Below are positions 36,735-47,804 of a stretch of 64,000 nt of DNA, one piece after another. The DNA is taken from contig JAFMOC010000002.1 of assembly GCA_019802505.1 (NCBI GenBank), forward strand, positions 5,502,501 to 5,566,500. Direction: 5' to 3'. Source of the stretch: Corydoras sp. C115. Lineage: Eukaryota > Chordata > Actinopteri > Siluriformes > Callichthyidae. The position numbers and the translations under genes are program-made. The stretch's first letter is position 1. The number at the start of each line of letters is the position of its first letter. A model generated the notes under the pieces. The model did not search any database, was not told the DNA's origin, and saw only the letters and a program-made list of their open reading frames with translations.

Positions 36735-38585
36735 CTACACAAACACAAGATGAACATTCCTGGTTCCAATGGGTCTCCCATTTAATTCTTTAATAGCAAC
36801 CACTGCCTCATTGTAGGATTCAAAAACAACAGTAGCAGAACTACTTGGAGTGCCAGGCCTTTTATTCTGTAATGAAACTGAACCAGGAATTACCCTGTAT
36901 CCATAGCAGAAGTCATAGATTTCATGAACTTTTATTTTAGAGGGTAGATTTAGCAATTTCACGCAGCTTGGTCTATTAAACTGCCGGTCCAATGCAACGC
37001 CTCGATGAAGCTCAGGACTAGTGTCCTTCATTCCATAGGTGTCTGGCTTTTCAAATCGATCGATGGGTCTGTTGCTTCCGAAATCATAGCAAGAAACATC
37101 GGGCATCACATCTCGATTGTCCAGAATCGCTTGGTCATTTGGGAGGTCTGATGTCTCGAAGGGGATTCTATGGGGGTTACTTGGTGAACTCCTTTCAGGA
37201 ATGCTGACATCAAATTCTCGCATCTGAGTCCTGGTGATACAGGTCAGGATTAATTCTGATCCAAGAAATCGCTGCCCATTCAGAGCCTGTGCCATCATGG
37301 CCTTATTTTCACTCTGAAAGCTCACTAAGGCTTCACCAAGTCCAGCCCCTTGTTCATCCTGCAGCAAGACAACGCTGTCTTCTGTAAGCTGAAACCCATG
37401 GAAAAAGTCCATGATTTCTACTTTACGAACATCAAAAGGCAAGTTGCGCACATAAAGGTATTTCCTTTCTGAGTCTGGAAGGCTTCTTCCTGAGCACTCA
37501 GAAGATTTGCTAGACCGTCTGTTTTCATCTCTTGCAGAGGTCGCCAAGGTGGCCATCTTTTCCTTAGAAATTGGAGACGCATAGATTACTTGGTTAAGAA
37601 ACATTTCCTTATGGTGAGCCAGTCCAGAGCAATAGTCCTTCAGATCCTTAAACATCACAACCACTGATTTGGTCCTATTTTTTTCCAGAAAAACTGTGAT
37701 TTGGCTGTCTAATAATGAAACAGGCTGAAGTAAAGCTTTTATAGTCCTTTTTTCTGTAGAATAAGGGAGGTTCTCATACAACACTAAGAGGTCCTCACTA
37801 GAGGGAGAACGTGAACGACGATGAACAGGAGAACGTGACCGTGAATGGTCAGAGGCACCTCTTCTTCTAACTTTAGGTTCAACATTACCCCCTGATCTTA
37901 TCCACTGCCGCTCCGAAGCCATCAGTACCCTAACGTAACGAGACCCCATGTACTGCCGATCCCTTTTCCTACCTTCGACAGCATCACTAAAGCCTCCAAA
38001 TTTGACCAAAGCACATCCATTACATGTTCCATGCTTGCTTTGAAAAAACAAAACATCGTCAACTTGTAAACCATCAAAAAAAGCATAGATATCCTCCTTT
38101 GTAACAGAAAAAGGCATTCCAGATAAGTATGCATATAGGCGATCATTAGCAGTACCACCTTCTTCCATCTGAGATCTAGAGTTATTCCGAAAACTTGAAT
38201 CCTTGTTCCAGTGATCTTGTACATCTCTTCTCATGCCCTCAGAGAGTGACGGTGATCTTTGTCTTGCCCCTGGTCTTTTGACGTCATCTCTATAGAACCT
38301 TCTGCTTGTTGCTTCAGATTGTCTTGTGCTTTCGTCAAGAAGCCTTTGCATCTCAGATTTGCTGCTTAAAAGCAAGTTGACTGGGGAGCCTTTGATACAT
38401 CCCCCTGATCGAGTCATGGCACGTCTTGCATCCTCATCTGACACAAAGATTATAAATGCTTCTTCTAGATTTCCACCAATTATGTGAACCCCACCATCGG
38501 GTATTTTAAGGCCAGTGAAGAAATTGCGAATGTCCTCAGTCCCCGCTGTGATTTTAAGTCCCTGTAGGCGGATAACCACAACCAT
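36735..38585 (-). CDS. rbm12b: RNA-binding protein 12B-like, five RRMs, single coding exon
   Basis: Nuclear RNA-binding protein of the RBM12/RBM12B group; target RNAs unknown. 616 aa from ATG at 38583-38585. I chose this start because MVVVIRLQGLKITAGTEDIR matches the RBM12B N-terminus, and because the 15 codons of open frame upstream come after a splice acceptor (CTGCAG, exon start 38611) and look like 5' UTR. RRMs at about 3-78 (FFTGLKIPDGGVHIIGG), 150-222, 266-338 (degenerate), 376-450 (YLYVRNLPFDVRKVEIMDFF) and 540-616 (VKLLNLPSKIKVHEIYDF). An RS-rich linker (HSRSRSPVHRRSRSPS) lies at 247-262. Human RBM12B, as I recall it, is about 1000 aa with a long proline/arginine repeat before the last RRM; here that linker is only about 90 aa. 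Which fish paralogue (a or b) is not known. Confidence 0.88.
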   Translation of the reverse strand: MVVVIRLQGLKITAGTEDIRNFFTGLKIPDGGVHIIGGNLEEAFIIFVSDEDARRAMTRSGGCIKGSPVNLLLSSKSEMQRLLDESTRQSEATSRRFYRDDVKRPGARQRSPSLSEGMRRDVQDHWNKDSSFRNNSRSQMEEGGTANDRLYAYLSGMPFSVTKEDIYAFFDGLQVDDVLFFQSKHGTCNGCALVKFGGFSDAVEGRKRDRQYMGSRYVRVLMASERQWIRSGGNVEPKVRRRGASDHSRSRSPVHRRSRSPSSEDLLVLYENLPYSTEKRTIKALLQPVSLLDSQITVFLEKNRTKSVVVMFKDLKDYCSGLAHHKEMFLNQVIYASPISKEKMATLATSARDENRRSSKSSECSGRSLPDSERKYLYVRNLPFDVRKVEIMDFFHGFQLTEDSVVLLQDEQGAGLGEALVSFQSENKAMMAQALNGQRFLGSELILTCITRTQMREFDVSIPERSSPSNPHRIPFETSDLPNDQAILDNRDVMPDVSCYDFGSNRPIDRFEKPDTYGMKDTSPELHRGVALDRQFNRPSCVKLLNLPSKIKVHEIYDFCYGYRVIPGSVSLQNKRPGTPSSSATVVFESYNEAVVAIKELNGRPIGTRNVHLVFV

Positions 38586-39929
38586 GATGATGCACGCACA
38601 CACAACAGCACCTGCAGACAAAAGGGGCACACAACAGGGTTATCTCCATTATGACCATGGTCCACCATGTCACAGTTGTCAAGGTCTTCCAAAGCCAAAG
38701 CCATGGTCCTCAAAGACCACCACATGCACACAAAATCAACAATCTCCATCACAGCAACATCAACCTGTCCGGTTTAGTTTCCTTTTTCCAACCCCAGGTT
38801 TTATAATCCATCTTTTGAAAAACAAATGTTTCTATTTAACAGTTTATATCTAAAAATTTGAAGTTCACCAAACAAACCAGCCAGTGGAGTGTATAGTTCA
38901 TTAATAGTTGTCGCATATATTTAAAAAAAAAAAAAAAATTATATCATGCATCTTTTTAGAGAACAGTATTTGGCTGGTTCAACAGTAACTTAATGGAAAG
39001 GTAGATAAGGTAATGGTAAAATATTTTAATGCCTGTCTTTTCTGTAACTTCATACCTTTATTAATACACATCACTAATCAAAAAGTCTTGAAATATCCTT
39101 ACCAATCACAGCAAAACAAGATTGGTATGTGCACCATGTTTTCAGCACGGCTGACAAAATAGTTTAGAAACATGGATGTGTATCTAATAAATTGGACAGT
39201 GAGTATGTCAGTCAGGCAGTTTCTGAATGTGGCCATAGCAATTACATAATAAACACATGAATGATTTCTAAATGGGAAATCTTGGGAAAACTCAGACCTG
39301 TACTTAGTGTTATTCATCTGTGATCTGATCAGCAAAGAAATCCTGATCTGATTCTGCACATCTTTTAAATAACAGCACTACAAACAATTGAGTACCATAA
39401 AATTATTTTGACTACAAGATAAAAAGCATTATGCCATTTCTGACAAAAACAAAGAAAGGACTAGAACAAGAGATGATGCAAACTGTACCACAACGCACTT
39501 GAGAGACACAGAAGTTTATAAACAGAACAATAATAGGTTAAAGACTATTGCTTAAGAACCAAACAGTGGCAACTGAGTGGAGCCTTCGTTTCAATCCTTG
39601 ACGAGCAGCACAAAGCGCCATCAATTCACCACTGCTACAGAAAACTCAATCAGTAGACTCTAGTTCTGTAAAACATCCAAACGTTCCTAAAACATTTGCA
39701 CAGTCCAGAAAATAAACATACTTACACCAATCTAGAACCAGGCAAAACTTCTGGAGCACCTATAAAAATGTACACAAAGCTAATAACAGAAAATTGTAGG
39801 ACAATTCTTATAGCTTGGTGATGTCATGATTCTAAAATGTTTGTTTGAAAAAAAAAAAAACATAACTACACTAAGTATATCATATTTAATATACCTACTG
39901 GAGCTGTCAAGACATAATTTTCTGTGTCA

Positions 39930-40150
39930 CATCTCTGTGCAAATGTTTCCCATCTTATCCATAAGAGTATTTTTTGAGGTAAGACGCTGATGCTGTGTGA
40001 GAGGGTCTGGCTTACTATCTCTTCAGCCCAAAGGTGCTTGACAGGGTTAAAGTCAGGATTCTGTGCAGGCCAGTTCTTCTCTAAGATCACACAGTAACTA
40101 AAAAAATGCATTAATGAACTAAACTCAATAATTAAGAGGCATCTCAACAC
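39930..40150 (-). mobile_element. Tc1-like transposase relic
   Basis: The minus strand reads NWPAQNPDFNPVKHLWAEEI, the SPDLNPIEHLW block of a Tc1 transposase with the catalytic Glu changed to Lys, preceded by degraded sequence. Confidence 0.65.
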
Positions 40151-40227
40151 ATTTGCCTGTATAATGTGTCAGTAAAGTAGAGCTTAACACAGCCATCCCC
40201 CGAATCATTTCCTGATCATCTTATAAA

Positions 40228-40465
40228 GGTAGTCATGCATGGACTTATGGTTAGGAAACTAGCAACCTTAAGGGCCCCAATCCACTATCTAGTCCCACCA
40301 AGTACAATCGCTGAGGTGAGTTTGGGAAAGGTACCTAATCCCAATTACCGTATACAAGGCTATCTACCACTCTGGGCATCTGTTCCCACCTCACTAGTGT
40401 GTGTGTGTTTCACTGCACAAATGGGTTAGAGGTGAAGGACAAATTCCTCTGTGTGTAAACCCATG
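40228..40465 (+). repeat. Interspersed repeat family B (SINE-like), copy 1
   Basis: 'ttatggttaggaaactagca', 'gggccccaatccactatcta', 'cccaccaagtacaatcgctg', a short (GT)n and 'ttcactgcacaaatgggtta' occur in the same order as in the inverted copy at 48960-49250. The start resembles a pol III A box. A different family from the main SINE. Confidence 0.55.
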
Positions 40466-41164
40466 AGGCAAAAAAGATTTTACTTTATGAATGTAGCATC
40501 TAAAAATTTACTCACTAGTGAATTTGTACAGCAACTGAATTATATTTCTGAAATGTTACCTAGTGCATATTCAGGGTGTTTGGTCATTTGTAGGATAATA
40601 TAAATCTACAAAAAAAGGTTCCTACATAATTAAAAGGTACAAAAAGTTCCATTTACAAAAAACTTCACCTCGTAAATCACCTTGTAATCAGAATGAAGTT
40701 TGTTATATAGTACAGATAGTATAGAGTTCACTGACACAGTGGTGTTAAAATATGCAAGGATGAACAATTTATTAGACCTGCTGTAACCTCTTTAGGCAAC
40801 ATTTAGTCGTGTTACACAATGTACTATGACTATGTAATATCACTGAATCTATTGAGTGAATCTCAGTATAAAACTACAAATGATAAAGCTGTTCATTTCT
40901 TTCCTGAAAAGCCAAATAGTTAAGCAACAATTTGGAAACTAGAGATGCATTAAGCACTTAGGCATTTTTTTATATTTTACACATTTTATATAGTACACTA
41001 TTTATATGAAACAGTCATTCGCAGCCACCAAATCATATATTTTTAGGAATTTATTTTAAGTAATTCGATTAACTGGTCGCAAGGCCTTAGAAACGACAAA
41101 CCTCTAACCTAATCAGGTCCCACAGATAACAAAATATTACAAATATCAACAACAACAACTCACA

Positions 41165-41640
41165 GTCCTGCCGTGTGACCCTTCGGTTCATAGAGATATC
41201 AGTTAAAACCTCCTTTTGGAATCACATCGTACAGTAACCGCTAAAGTAAGCGGGGAAATTAAACAGTTCAATAAAACAGTCCAAAACAATCGAGGGTTGG
41301 TGTGGAGTTGCTGCACCATTTTGTTTCTAAAGGCAGTGCGTCGTTGTAGGAAGCAGCCGTGGCACGCTTCGTTATAAATGGCTGACCGAGCGTCGCAGAG
41401 ACGTAGAGCCAAACCTGAAGCCCAATGCTGCAGGAACTTACAAATCGATCCGCCTGCGGTCTCCTCCACACCGGCACACAGCGAGACAACCGACTTTACC
41501 CCGCGCTCTGTTCTCTGATCCTGCTCTCTAAACCCGAACTAATCCAGCATGAGGCTCACAGCCCACTGTCGGCTAATGGAGGCGCGCGACGCTGCCGCGT
41601 TGCATCGTGGGACAGATATACAACGACCAAAACGAGTTGA
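41165..41640 (-). promoter_or_regulatory. Presumed first exon and promoter of the rbm12b-like gene
   Basis: Locally GC- and CpG-rich (for example 'ggcgcgcgacgctgccgcgt' at 41581-41600) in an otherwise AT-rich region, directly upstream of the donor at 41163. Fits a CpG-type promoter. Transcription start not determinable. Confidence 0.45.
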
Positions 41641-41983
41641 CAAATCGCTTCTTAGTTTTGTTGCATTATACAAAAAACACTGTATGAAGTCAAACATTTC
41701 ACTGCTGATATAAGTTTAATTAAAAAAATATTTGAAATAAAAACAGTAGACTCTTTAGGAAGGAAAACAGCTCATGGTCACAGTTTATTTCTTTTAGGAA
41801 ATGGAGCAAAAGTTGCCGAAATCCATTCATTCATTCATTATCTCCCGCTTTATCCTCTATTAGGGTCGCGGTGGGGTTCCCCATGCCCACCCAGGGGAGA
41901 ACGTTTCAGGCGCTGGGCAGATACACCCAGGACAGGGCGCCAATCCATCACTGGGCACACACTCACTCACACAGACACACTCT

Positions 41984-42336
41984 CATTCATTCATTCATTC
42001 ATGATCTCCCGCTTTATCCTCTATTAGGGTCACGGTGGGGTTCCCCATGCCCATCCAGGGGAGAACGTCTCGGGCGCTGGGCAGAAAGACCCAGGACAGG
42101 GCGCCAATCCATCGCTGGGCACACACTCACTCACACAGACACACTCTATATGGGGCAATTTGGAGAACTCAATTAACTTGATCCATGTTTTTGGACTGTG
42201 GGAGGAAACCGGAGAATCCGGAGAAAACCCACACGGACACGGGGAGAACATGGAAACTCCACCCAGTTGGGGATTCGAACCGGGAATCCCTAGCGCTGAG
42301 AGGTGAACGTGCTAACCACTAAGCCACCGTGCCGCC
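41984..42336 (-). mobile_element. Full-length SINE nested in a SINE
   Basis: Complete minus-strand copy inserted in the GT-rich spacer of the outer copy. Exact 12-bp duplication CAGACACACTCT at 41972-41983 and 42337-42348, made of outer-SINE sequence. Confidence 0.93.
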
Positions 42337-42385
42337 CAGACACACTCTATATGGGGCAATTTGGAGAATTCAATTGACTTGATCC

Positions 42386-42515
42386 TACCCAGCGATGGAT
42401 TGGCGCCCTGTCCTGGGTGTATCTGCCCAGCGCCCGAGACGTTCTCCCCTGGATGGGCATGGGGAACCCCACCGCGACCCTAATAGAGGATAAAGCGGGA
42501 GATAATGAATGAATG
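42386..42515 (+). mobile_element. 5'-truncated SINE nested in a SINE, opposite strand
   Basis: Only the 3' 130 bp (CCCAGCGATGGATTGGCGCC to the (TGAA)n tail). Exact 14-bp duplication AATTGACTTGATCC at 42372-42385 and 42516-42529. It points against the outer copy. Confidence 0.93.
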
Positions 42516-43347
42516 AATTGACTTGATCCATGTTTTTGGACTGTGGGAGGAAACCGGAGAACCCGGAGGAAACCCACGCAGACACAGGGAGAACATGGAA
42601 ACTCCACCTAGATGGGGATTCGAACCGGGAATCCCTAGCGCTAAGAGGCGAACGTGCTAACCACTAAGCCACCTGCGGAAATCCATGGTACTGAAAATAT
42701 TCAACACCAGCATAGACTTAGTTAATGCTCACTATTCATCTAGAACACAATCTAAAAAAATACACATATTCGTAGTGATAGACTGGACAAACAAAAACAA
42801 TACATTGCATTATGGGCAAAATGCAGACAAGTTGTTACTGGAGCTTGCAGAGATGTCTGAACCACACCACTCTTTATGTTTTATTTAGTGTGATTTATTA
42901 TCACAAAACTAGCCACAAAGCCCTCAAGGTAGCAATGTCGCCAACACTGGTGCTAAGGATGCTCAGTCTGCGCCGGTGGCACTGGACTTTCTGTAGTTGG
43001 CTTACTTGCTGGCTTGCAAATTTCATGCAAGATGTTCATGGGGAGCAGTGATAAGTTATTGGCTGGTCCTCACATTTTTTTACCACACTGCAGACTTTTT
43101 CCCAGTTTTGCTGGAGCTTCAAGCAGCATTTTTTTTTCTCGCCATGCCAGGTTATCGAGACACACTGCCACTTTAGGCCTAAATACTAGGGGTGAGCTGC
43201 AATATTCGCTGATTCGATGATTCGATTCGGAGAACCGTAGTCGACTATGAACCTCATAGTCGAATGTACCATTTTGACCACATGGGGTGCCCATGGCTGC
43301 TGCTAAGCATTAGTTTTTACATGAAATGTCTTTGTTTTCGTTATATA

Positions 43348-44862
43348 CAGTTGTGATCAAATTTATTCAACCCCCACTGAAATAAAGTGTTTTGGCCAGT
43401 TTGACATTGATTTGGATCATTTCAGTCATCTTATTTACAATTATATCAAAGAGGCACTTATAAATTAGACAAATATAACATAATATTTATGATGGAATAA
43501 CCACAAATGTCTTTACTGTGCTCACATCATTATCAGTTTTATTCAACCCCCTAGTGACATTATTTTTTAGTACTTAGTACAACATCCTTTTCCAGTTATG
43601 ACAGCTTTCAAGCGTGAAGCATAGCTTGACACGAGTGTCTTGCAGCGACCTATGGGTATCTTAGCCCATTCTTCATGGGCAAAAGCCTCCAGTTCAGTCA
43701 CATTCTTAGGCTTGCGCACTGCAACTGCCTTCTTTAGGTCCCACCAGAGGTTCTCAATTGGATTTAAGTCTGGTGATTGCGATGGCCACTCTAGAATGTT
43801 CCAGCCTTTCATGTTCAACCATGCTCTAGTGGACTTGGATGTGTGCTTCGGATCATTGTCCTGTTGGAAGGTCCAACGTCTCCCAAGCCGCAGGTTTGTG
43901 ACTGACTCCATCACATTTTCCTCCAAGATCTCCTGGTACTGAAGGGAATTCATGGTACCCTGCACACGTTGAAGCTTTCCCGTACCATTAGAAGCAAAAC
44001 AGCCCCAAAGCATAATTGACCCCCCGCCATGCTTCACAGTAGGCAAGGTGTTCTTTTGTTCATAAGCCTGGTTCTTCCTCCTCCAAACATAGCGCTGGTC
44101 CATTGTCCCAAACAGTTCTAATTTAGTTTCATCTGACCACAGTACACTGTCCCAAAACCTTTGTGGCTTGTCCACATGACTTTTGGCATACTGCAGTCGA
44201 CTTTTCTTGTTCTTTGGAGTCAGCAAGGGGGTGCGCCTGGGAGTTCTGGCATGGAGGTCTTCGTTATGCAGTGCGCGCCTTATTGTCTGAGCTGAAACTT
44301 CAGTGCCCACATCTGACAGGTCTTTTTTCAGTTCCTTAGCAGTCACGCGGGGATTTTTCTCCACATTACGCTTCAGGTAGCGCACAGCAGTCGCGGTCAG
44401 GATCTTCTTTCTGCCACGACCAGGTAACGTTTCCACTGTGCCCTTTAACTTGAACTTGCGAATGATACTTCCGATAGTGTCTCTTGGAATATTTAACAAC
44501 TTCGCAATCTTTTTATATCCATTGCCATTCTTGTGAAGAGCAATAACCTCTTCTCTTGTCTTCTGGGACCATTCTCTTGCCTTCACCATGCTTGTAAACA
44601 CACCAGTAGATGTCTAGAAGGAGCTGAGTATCACAGTCCTTTTAAATCTGCCTAATTGGTGCTTATCATGCTTGATTGCTGCTCGTTGACATCCACAGGT
44701 GTTTTCAATACCTGATTGAAAACACTGGAATGAACCTCTGTTCTTATGAGTGGTAGTTGTAAAGGGGTTGAATAATTGTGTCAATGAAGAAATTACAAAT
44801 GTGCACTGAATTCCATAAAACCCTTCGCAGCATTGGGGGTTGAATAAATTTGATCACAACTG
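43348..44862 (-). mobile_element. Apparently intact Tc1-like transposon
   Basis: 1515 bp, flanked by TA (43346-43347 and 44863-44864). Both ends start CAGTTGTGATCAAATTTATT and stay identical for about 29 bp. An inner 'ttTTATTCAACCCC' repeat at 43538-43552 and its inverse near 44764-44777 make an IR/DR layout as in Sleeping Beauty-type elements. It carries a complete transposase gene and sits inside a hAT-like MITE. Confidence 0.92.
43567..44589 (-). CDS. Tc1-like transposase, full length, DD34E
   Basis: Cuts at the element ends and inserts at TA dinucleotides. 340 aa from MVKAREWSQKTREEVIALHK; four more codons (MFTS) precede it, but 340 aa is the usual length and MxK the usual start. Bipartite HTH DNA-binding domain at about 1-115 with the GRGRKK hook at 57-62 between the two halves, and a second HTH (SAQTIRRALH). 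Catalytic residues visible: WSDETKLELFG, FQQDNDPKHTSK and SPDLNPIENLWWDLKK, with 34 residues between second Asp and Glu. A GGGSIMLWGCF glycine-rich box lies in between. No stop or frameshift inside, unlike the other Tc1 copies here. Activity is not proven. Confidence 0.93.
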   Translation of the reverse strand: MVKAREWSQKTREEVIALHKNGNGYKKIAKLLNIPRDTIGSIIRKFKLKGTVETLPGRGRKKILTATAVRYLKRNVEKNPRVTAKELKKDLSDVGTEVSAQTIRRALHNEDLHARTPRRTPLLTPKNKKSRLQYAKSHVDKPQRFWDSVLWSDETKLELFGTMDQRYVWRRKNQAYEQKNTLPTVKHGGGSIMLWGCFASNGTGKLQRVQGTMNSLQYQEILEENVMESVTNLRLGRRWTFQQDNDPKHTSKSTRAWLNMKGWNILEWPSQSPDLNPIENLWWDLKKAVAVRKPKNVTELEAFAHEEWAKIPIGRCKTLVSSYASRLKAVITGKGCCTKY

Positions 44863-46569
44863 TATATATAGCCTTTTGTCAAATAAAATCATCCTAATTT
44901 CTGTTAATTTTTTTTTTTAAATGATGTGTGCGCTTTAACAATAGGCTACACATTAATAAAGCTCCCCCTGCACGGGGATCCCATTTACGGTGCTCTAGAA
45001 AAACAAGTAAAATATAAAAAAAGTAAAATATAAAAAAATTTAAAAACCACGCTTATAGCGCCATCTTGTGGTGAAATTTTAACTTATTCGACTATCAGTC
45101 GACTATAGGGAAAATCTGATGAATCAGATTCGACTATGAAAATCCTTAGTTGAAGACAACCCTACTAAATACTATGCAGGTATTGAGGTTTGTCTTAACC
45201 CAAATAACACTATGTGTCCATTATCTCCACAAGGCCGGTTTTACCCTCCGCCTTTGCATGTTTAGAACCCACGGGACTGCATCGATGTCCCATGGTATCA
45301 GAAAGTAGTGTGTTCCGGTGGCCTCATGCTTATGCACATGCATTAGAATACTCTTAGTCATTCAAGTCGATGACTGATTTATTTGAAATGAAATAGCACA
45401 TCACACAAATATATTAATATATAAAAAGTTCTGATCACTCTGAGCTTCACTGAGAATTCACTGAGATATTCTTTTATTAGTTCTGAAAGGGTATTTAATG
45501 CTTGCTAAAATTCTTCTGTATGTAAACCATAGCGTTCATACCAATGTGAATAGGCCCATGCACTTGACATATCTGTAGCTTTTTGCACATGATCTTGTGA
45601 CACTGCTGTGATTGGAACATACAGTAAGTAGACGGGAGTAAAATGAGACCACAGTTTCCACAGTCTCATTTTGAGGATCTGCAAGAATTCAAAACACAAA
45701 TATCATATTAATACTGGTACTATATTCTAACTTACATCCTTATGCTTATACTTCTTCTTCAGCTAATGAGGCTAACAACAAACAATCAACACCTTCTGCA
45801 TATACACCATATAATATGAAATCCTGACTCACCAGTCCAGAAATCAACAGGAAAAGGATTCAATGGACCCACTCACTTTTTGTAGAACATTTGAGCTGAG
45901 GACCGAATTGTCCTGATTTCCCTCTGCTACTGCCTGGACAGCCTGACTAGAATACTACAGTAAAATAAGAAATTTAAAACATCTACCAGAAATTTAATTC
46001 ATCATAGATTTTAAGATTATAATGATTTTTGGTTCAAAATACCTAAACCATTCACAACAGCTGTGTTTAAAGGTCACTTGACATTTGTTTTAATAAATTG
46101 AAACTTAAATTAAGACCTTTGTAATAAAAAATGTTAACAACGTTCATGTATAAACACTATTCCTGCTGAACACAAAATAAAATCCCATCTGAAATGTTAT
46201 CAAGGACTGCTGCAAAATACAACATCTGTGGTATAAAGACGCATAACTGCTAAGGCGTGGGTGACTCGCAGATGTGTGTGTAGGTAGGTACCACTAACAT
46301 AAAAATACTGGTATAGAAAAACATACTATGTGCTAAACAATGTACAATGATTATTCATGTGATCTATGTAATGAATATTATTAAGTATTTTAATATGGTG
46401 CGCCAGTCAACAAAACACATTTAGCAAATAAAACTACAGTATAAAAATGCATTTTTAAACTCAAAAGTACTCTAGCAGTTACAACACCAATCTGCTGTGC
46501 CATGTCACACATATGCTAGGATTCCTGTTAATACATCTATTAAAACATAAATGTTTAGTTCATAAATTT

Positions 46570-47107
46570 GAAAGCTAGTTCATGTATCCAAATAAGCCCA
46601 ATCGTTGCATTCTACTAGGCTTAGTACAAAACCAGACCTTTCTTGACTGGACATGCTACTCAGTCATTAGTTCAAGCCCTCATCCTATTCTGGCTTTATT
46701 ATTGTAATGCTCTACTTGCCGGTCTCCCAGCTTCCACAATCAGGCCTCTAAAACTAATTCAAAACTCGGCAGCCCAAATTGTGTTCAACCAGTCTAAGTG
46801 AACTTGTGTCACTCCACTACTCCCCTCTCTCCATAGGCTCCCTGTAGCTGCTCGTATTCAGTACAAGGCACTGACAATTTCTGGACCTGCCCCCTCTTAC
46901 CTTCACTTTATATTTTCAAAAATACACTACAACTTGTTCACTTCACTCTAGTGATGATTGTCACCTGGTGATTCTACCTCACCAAGGTGAGGTAGAATGT
47001 TGCGTTCAACACTGCAAAAAGGTGAAACAATCTTCCTAACTCTGTCCGTAAGGTGTCTTGGCATCTTTAAGAAACAACTGAAAACACATCTCTTTTATAA
47101 ACACCTG

Positions 47108-47152
<45 letters not shown>

Positions 47153-47262
47153 GATCCGATAATAAACAGGTTTGGATTCCTCCTTAACTACTGACTTGTG
47201 GTGTTCTCATTTGTAAGTTACTTTGTAAAAGCGTCTGCTAAATGACTAAATGTAAATGTAAT
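46570..47262 (+). mobile_element. L2-type LINE 3' fragment
   Basis: Broken frames give pieces of the C-terminal part of an L2 reverse transcriptase (…SYSGFIIVMLYLP ~ SRLDYCNSLLAGLP; 'caactgaaaacacatctctt' ~ KTHLF). The 3' end 'tgtaagttactttgtaaaag' and 'cgtctgctaaatgactaaat' is the conserved L2/CR1-type tail of fish. A poly(A) run of 36 sits inside at 47111-47146. It lies in an intron of the tubulin relic. Confidence 0.7.
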
Positions 47263-47662
47263 ACAGGTTTATGGTATAGTCATGTGGTACAGTATGTTCG
47301 AACATTCAAATAATGCAAATGCCTTATTTACATGATTCCTATTTCAGGATACAGGTTTGCCAGTAGATAAAAGCTGAACTAAACTGTTCCAGTGTGAAAA
47401 TTCTCTGAACAAAAAGAAAGTTGTTGTTTAAAAGACATTTGTTAAATCTTACAGATAATCTAGGCTATATTTGTAAGTAATACAAAAAAATTATGATGCA
47501 GAAGTTTGTGTTGTGTGGAGTAGTTTGGCTGTGGGTACAGGACATACAGACTTTACCAGTTTGCATGGCTCTATTCCCAAACTCTGATCACTGTTAAAAA
47601 TTAAAAATACCTAAATATCTAATACCTACCTAAATATATTAAAATATCTAATGTAATTAAAG

Positions 47663-47804
47663 CCCAGCGATGGATTGGCGCCCTGTCCTGGGTCTATCTG
47701 CCCAGCGCCCGAAACGTTCTCCCCTGGATGGGCATGGGGAACCCCACCGCGACCCTAATAGAGGATAAAGCGGGAGATAATGAATGAATGAATGAATGAA
47801 TGAA
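47663..47804 (+). mobile_element. 5'-truncated SINE copy
   Basis: Starts at CCCAGCGATGGATTGGCGCC and runs to a (TGAA)n tail; no head or pol III boxes. Exact 14-bp duplication TAATGTAATTAAAG at 47649-47662 and 47805-47818. Confidence 0.92.

Larger units (their letters stand above)
38611..41164 (-). other. Intron in the 5' UTR of the rbm12b-like gene
   Basis: Acceptor TCTGCAG ends at 38612 (minus strand). A matching donor GTGAGT lies at 41158-41163, with the preceding non-coding exon ending at 41164 ('ggcaggact'). The intron contains a Tc1 relic (39930-40150) and a copy of repeat family B (40228-40465). Confidence 0.5.
41827..42677 (-). mobile_element. Outer SINE copy, interrupted by two younger SINEs
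   Basis: Three segments, 41827-41983, 42337-42385 and 42516-42677, join into one full SINE on the minus strand. The flanks share GAAATCCAT (41818-41826 and 42678-42686). The inserts are described separately. Confidence 0.88.
43187..45164. mobile_element. hAT-like element interrupted by a Tc1-like transposon
   Basis: Ends TAGGGGTGAGCTGC at 43187 and the inverse '…GACAACCCTA' at 45164, with an 8-bp duplication CTAAATAC at 43179-43186 and 45165-45172. Sub-terminal 'ATTCGATTCGG' and 'AGTCGACTAT' blocks face their inverses at 45080-45150. Without the nested Tc1 element it would be about 460 bp, so a MITE. Same end sequence as the element at 431. Confidence 0.75.
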
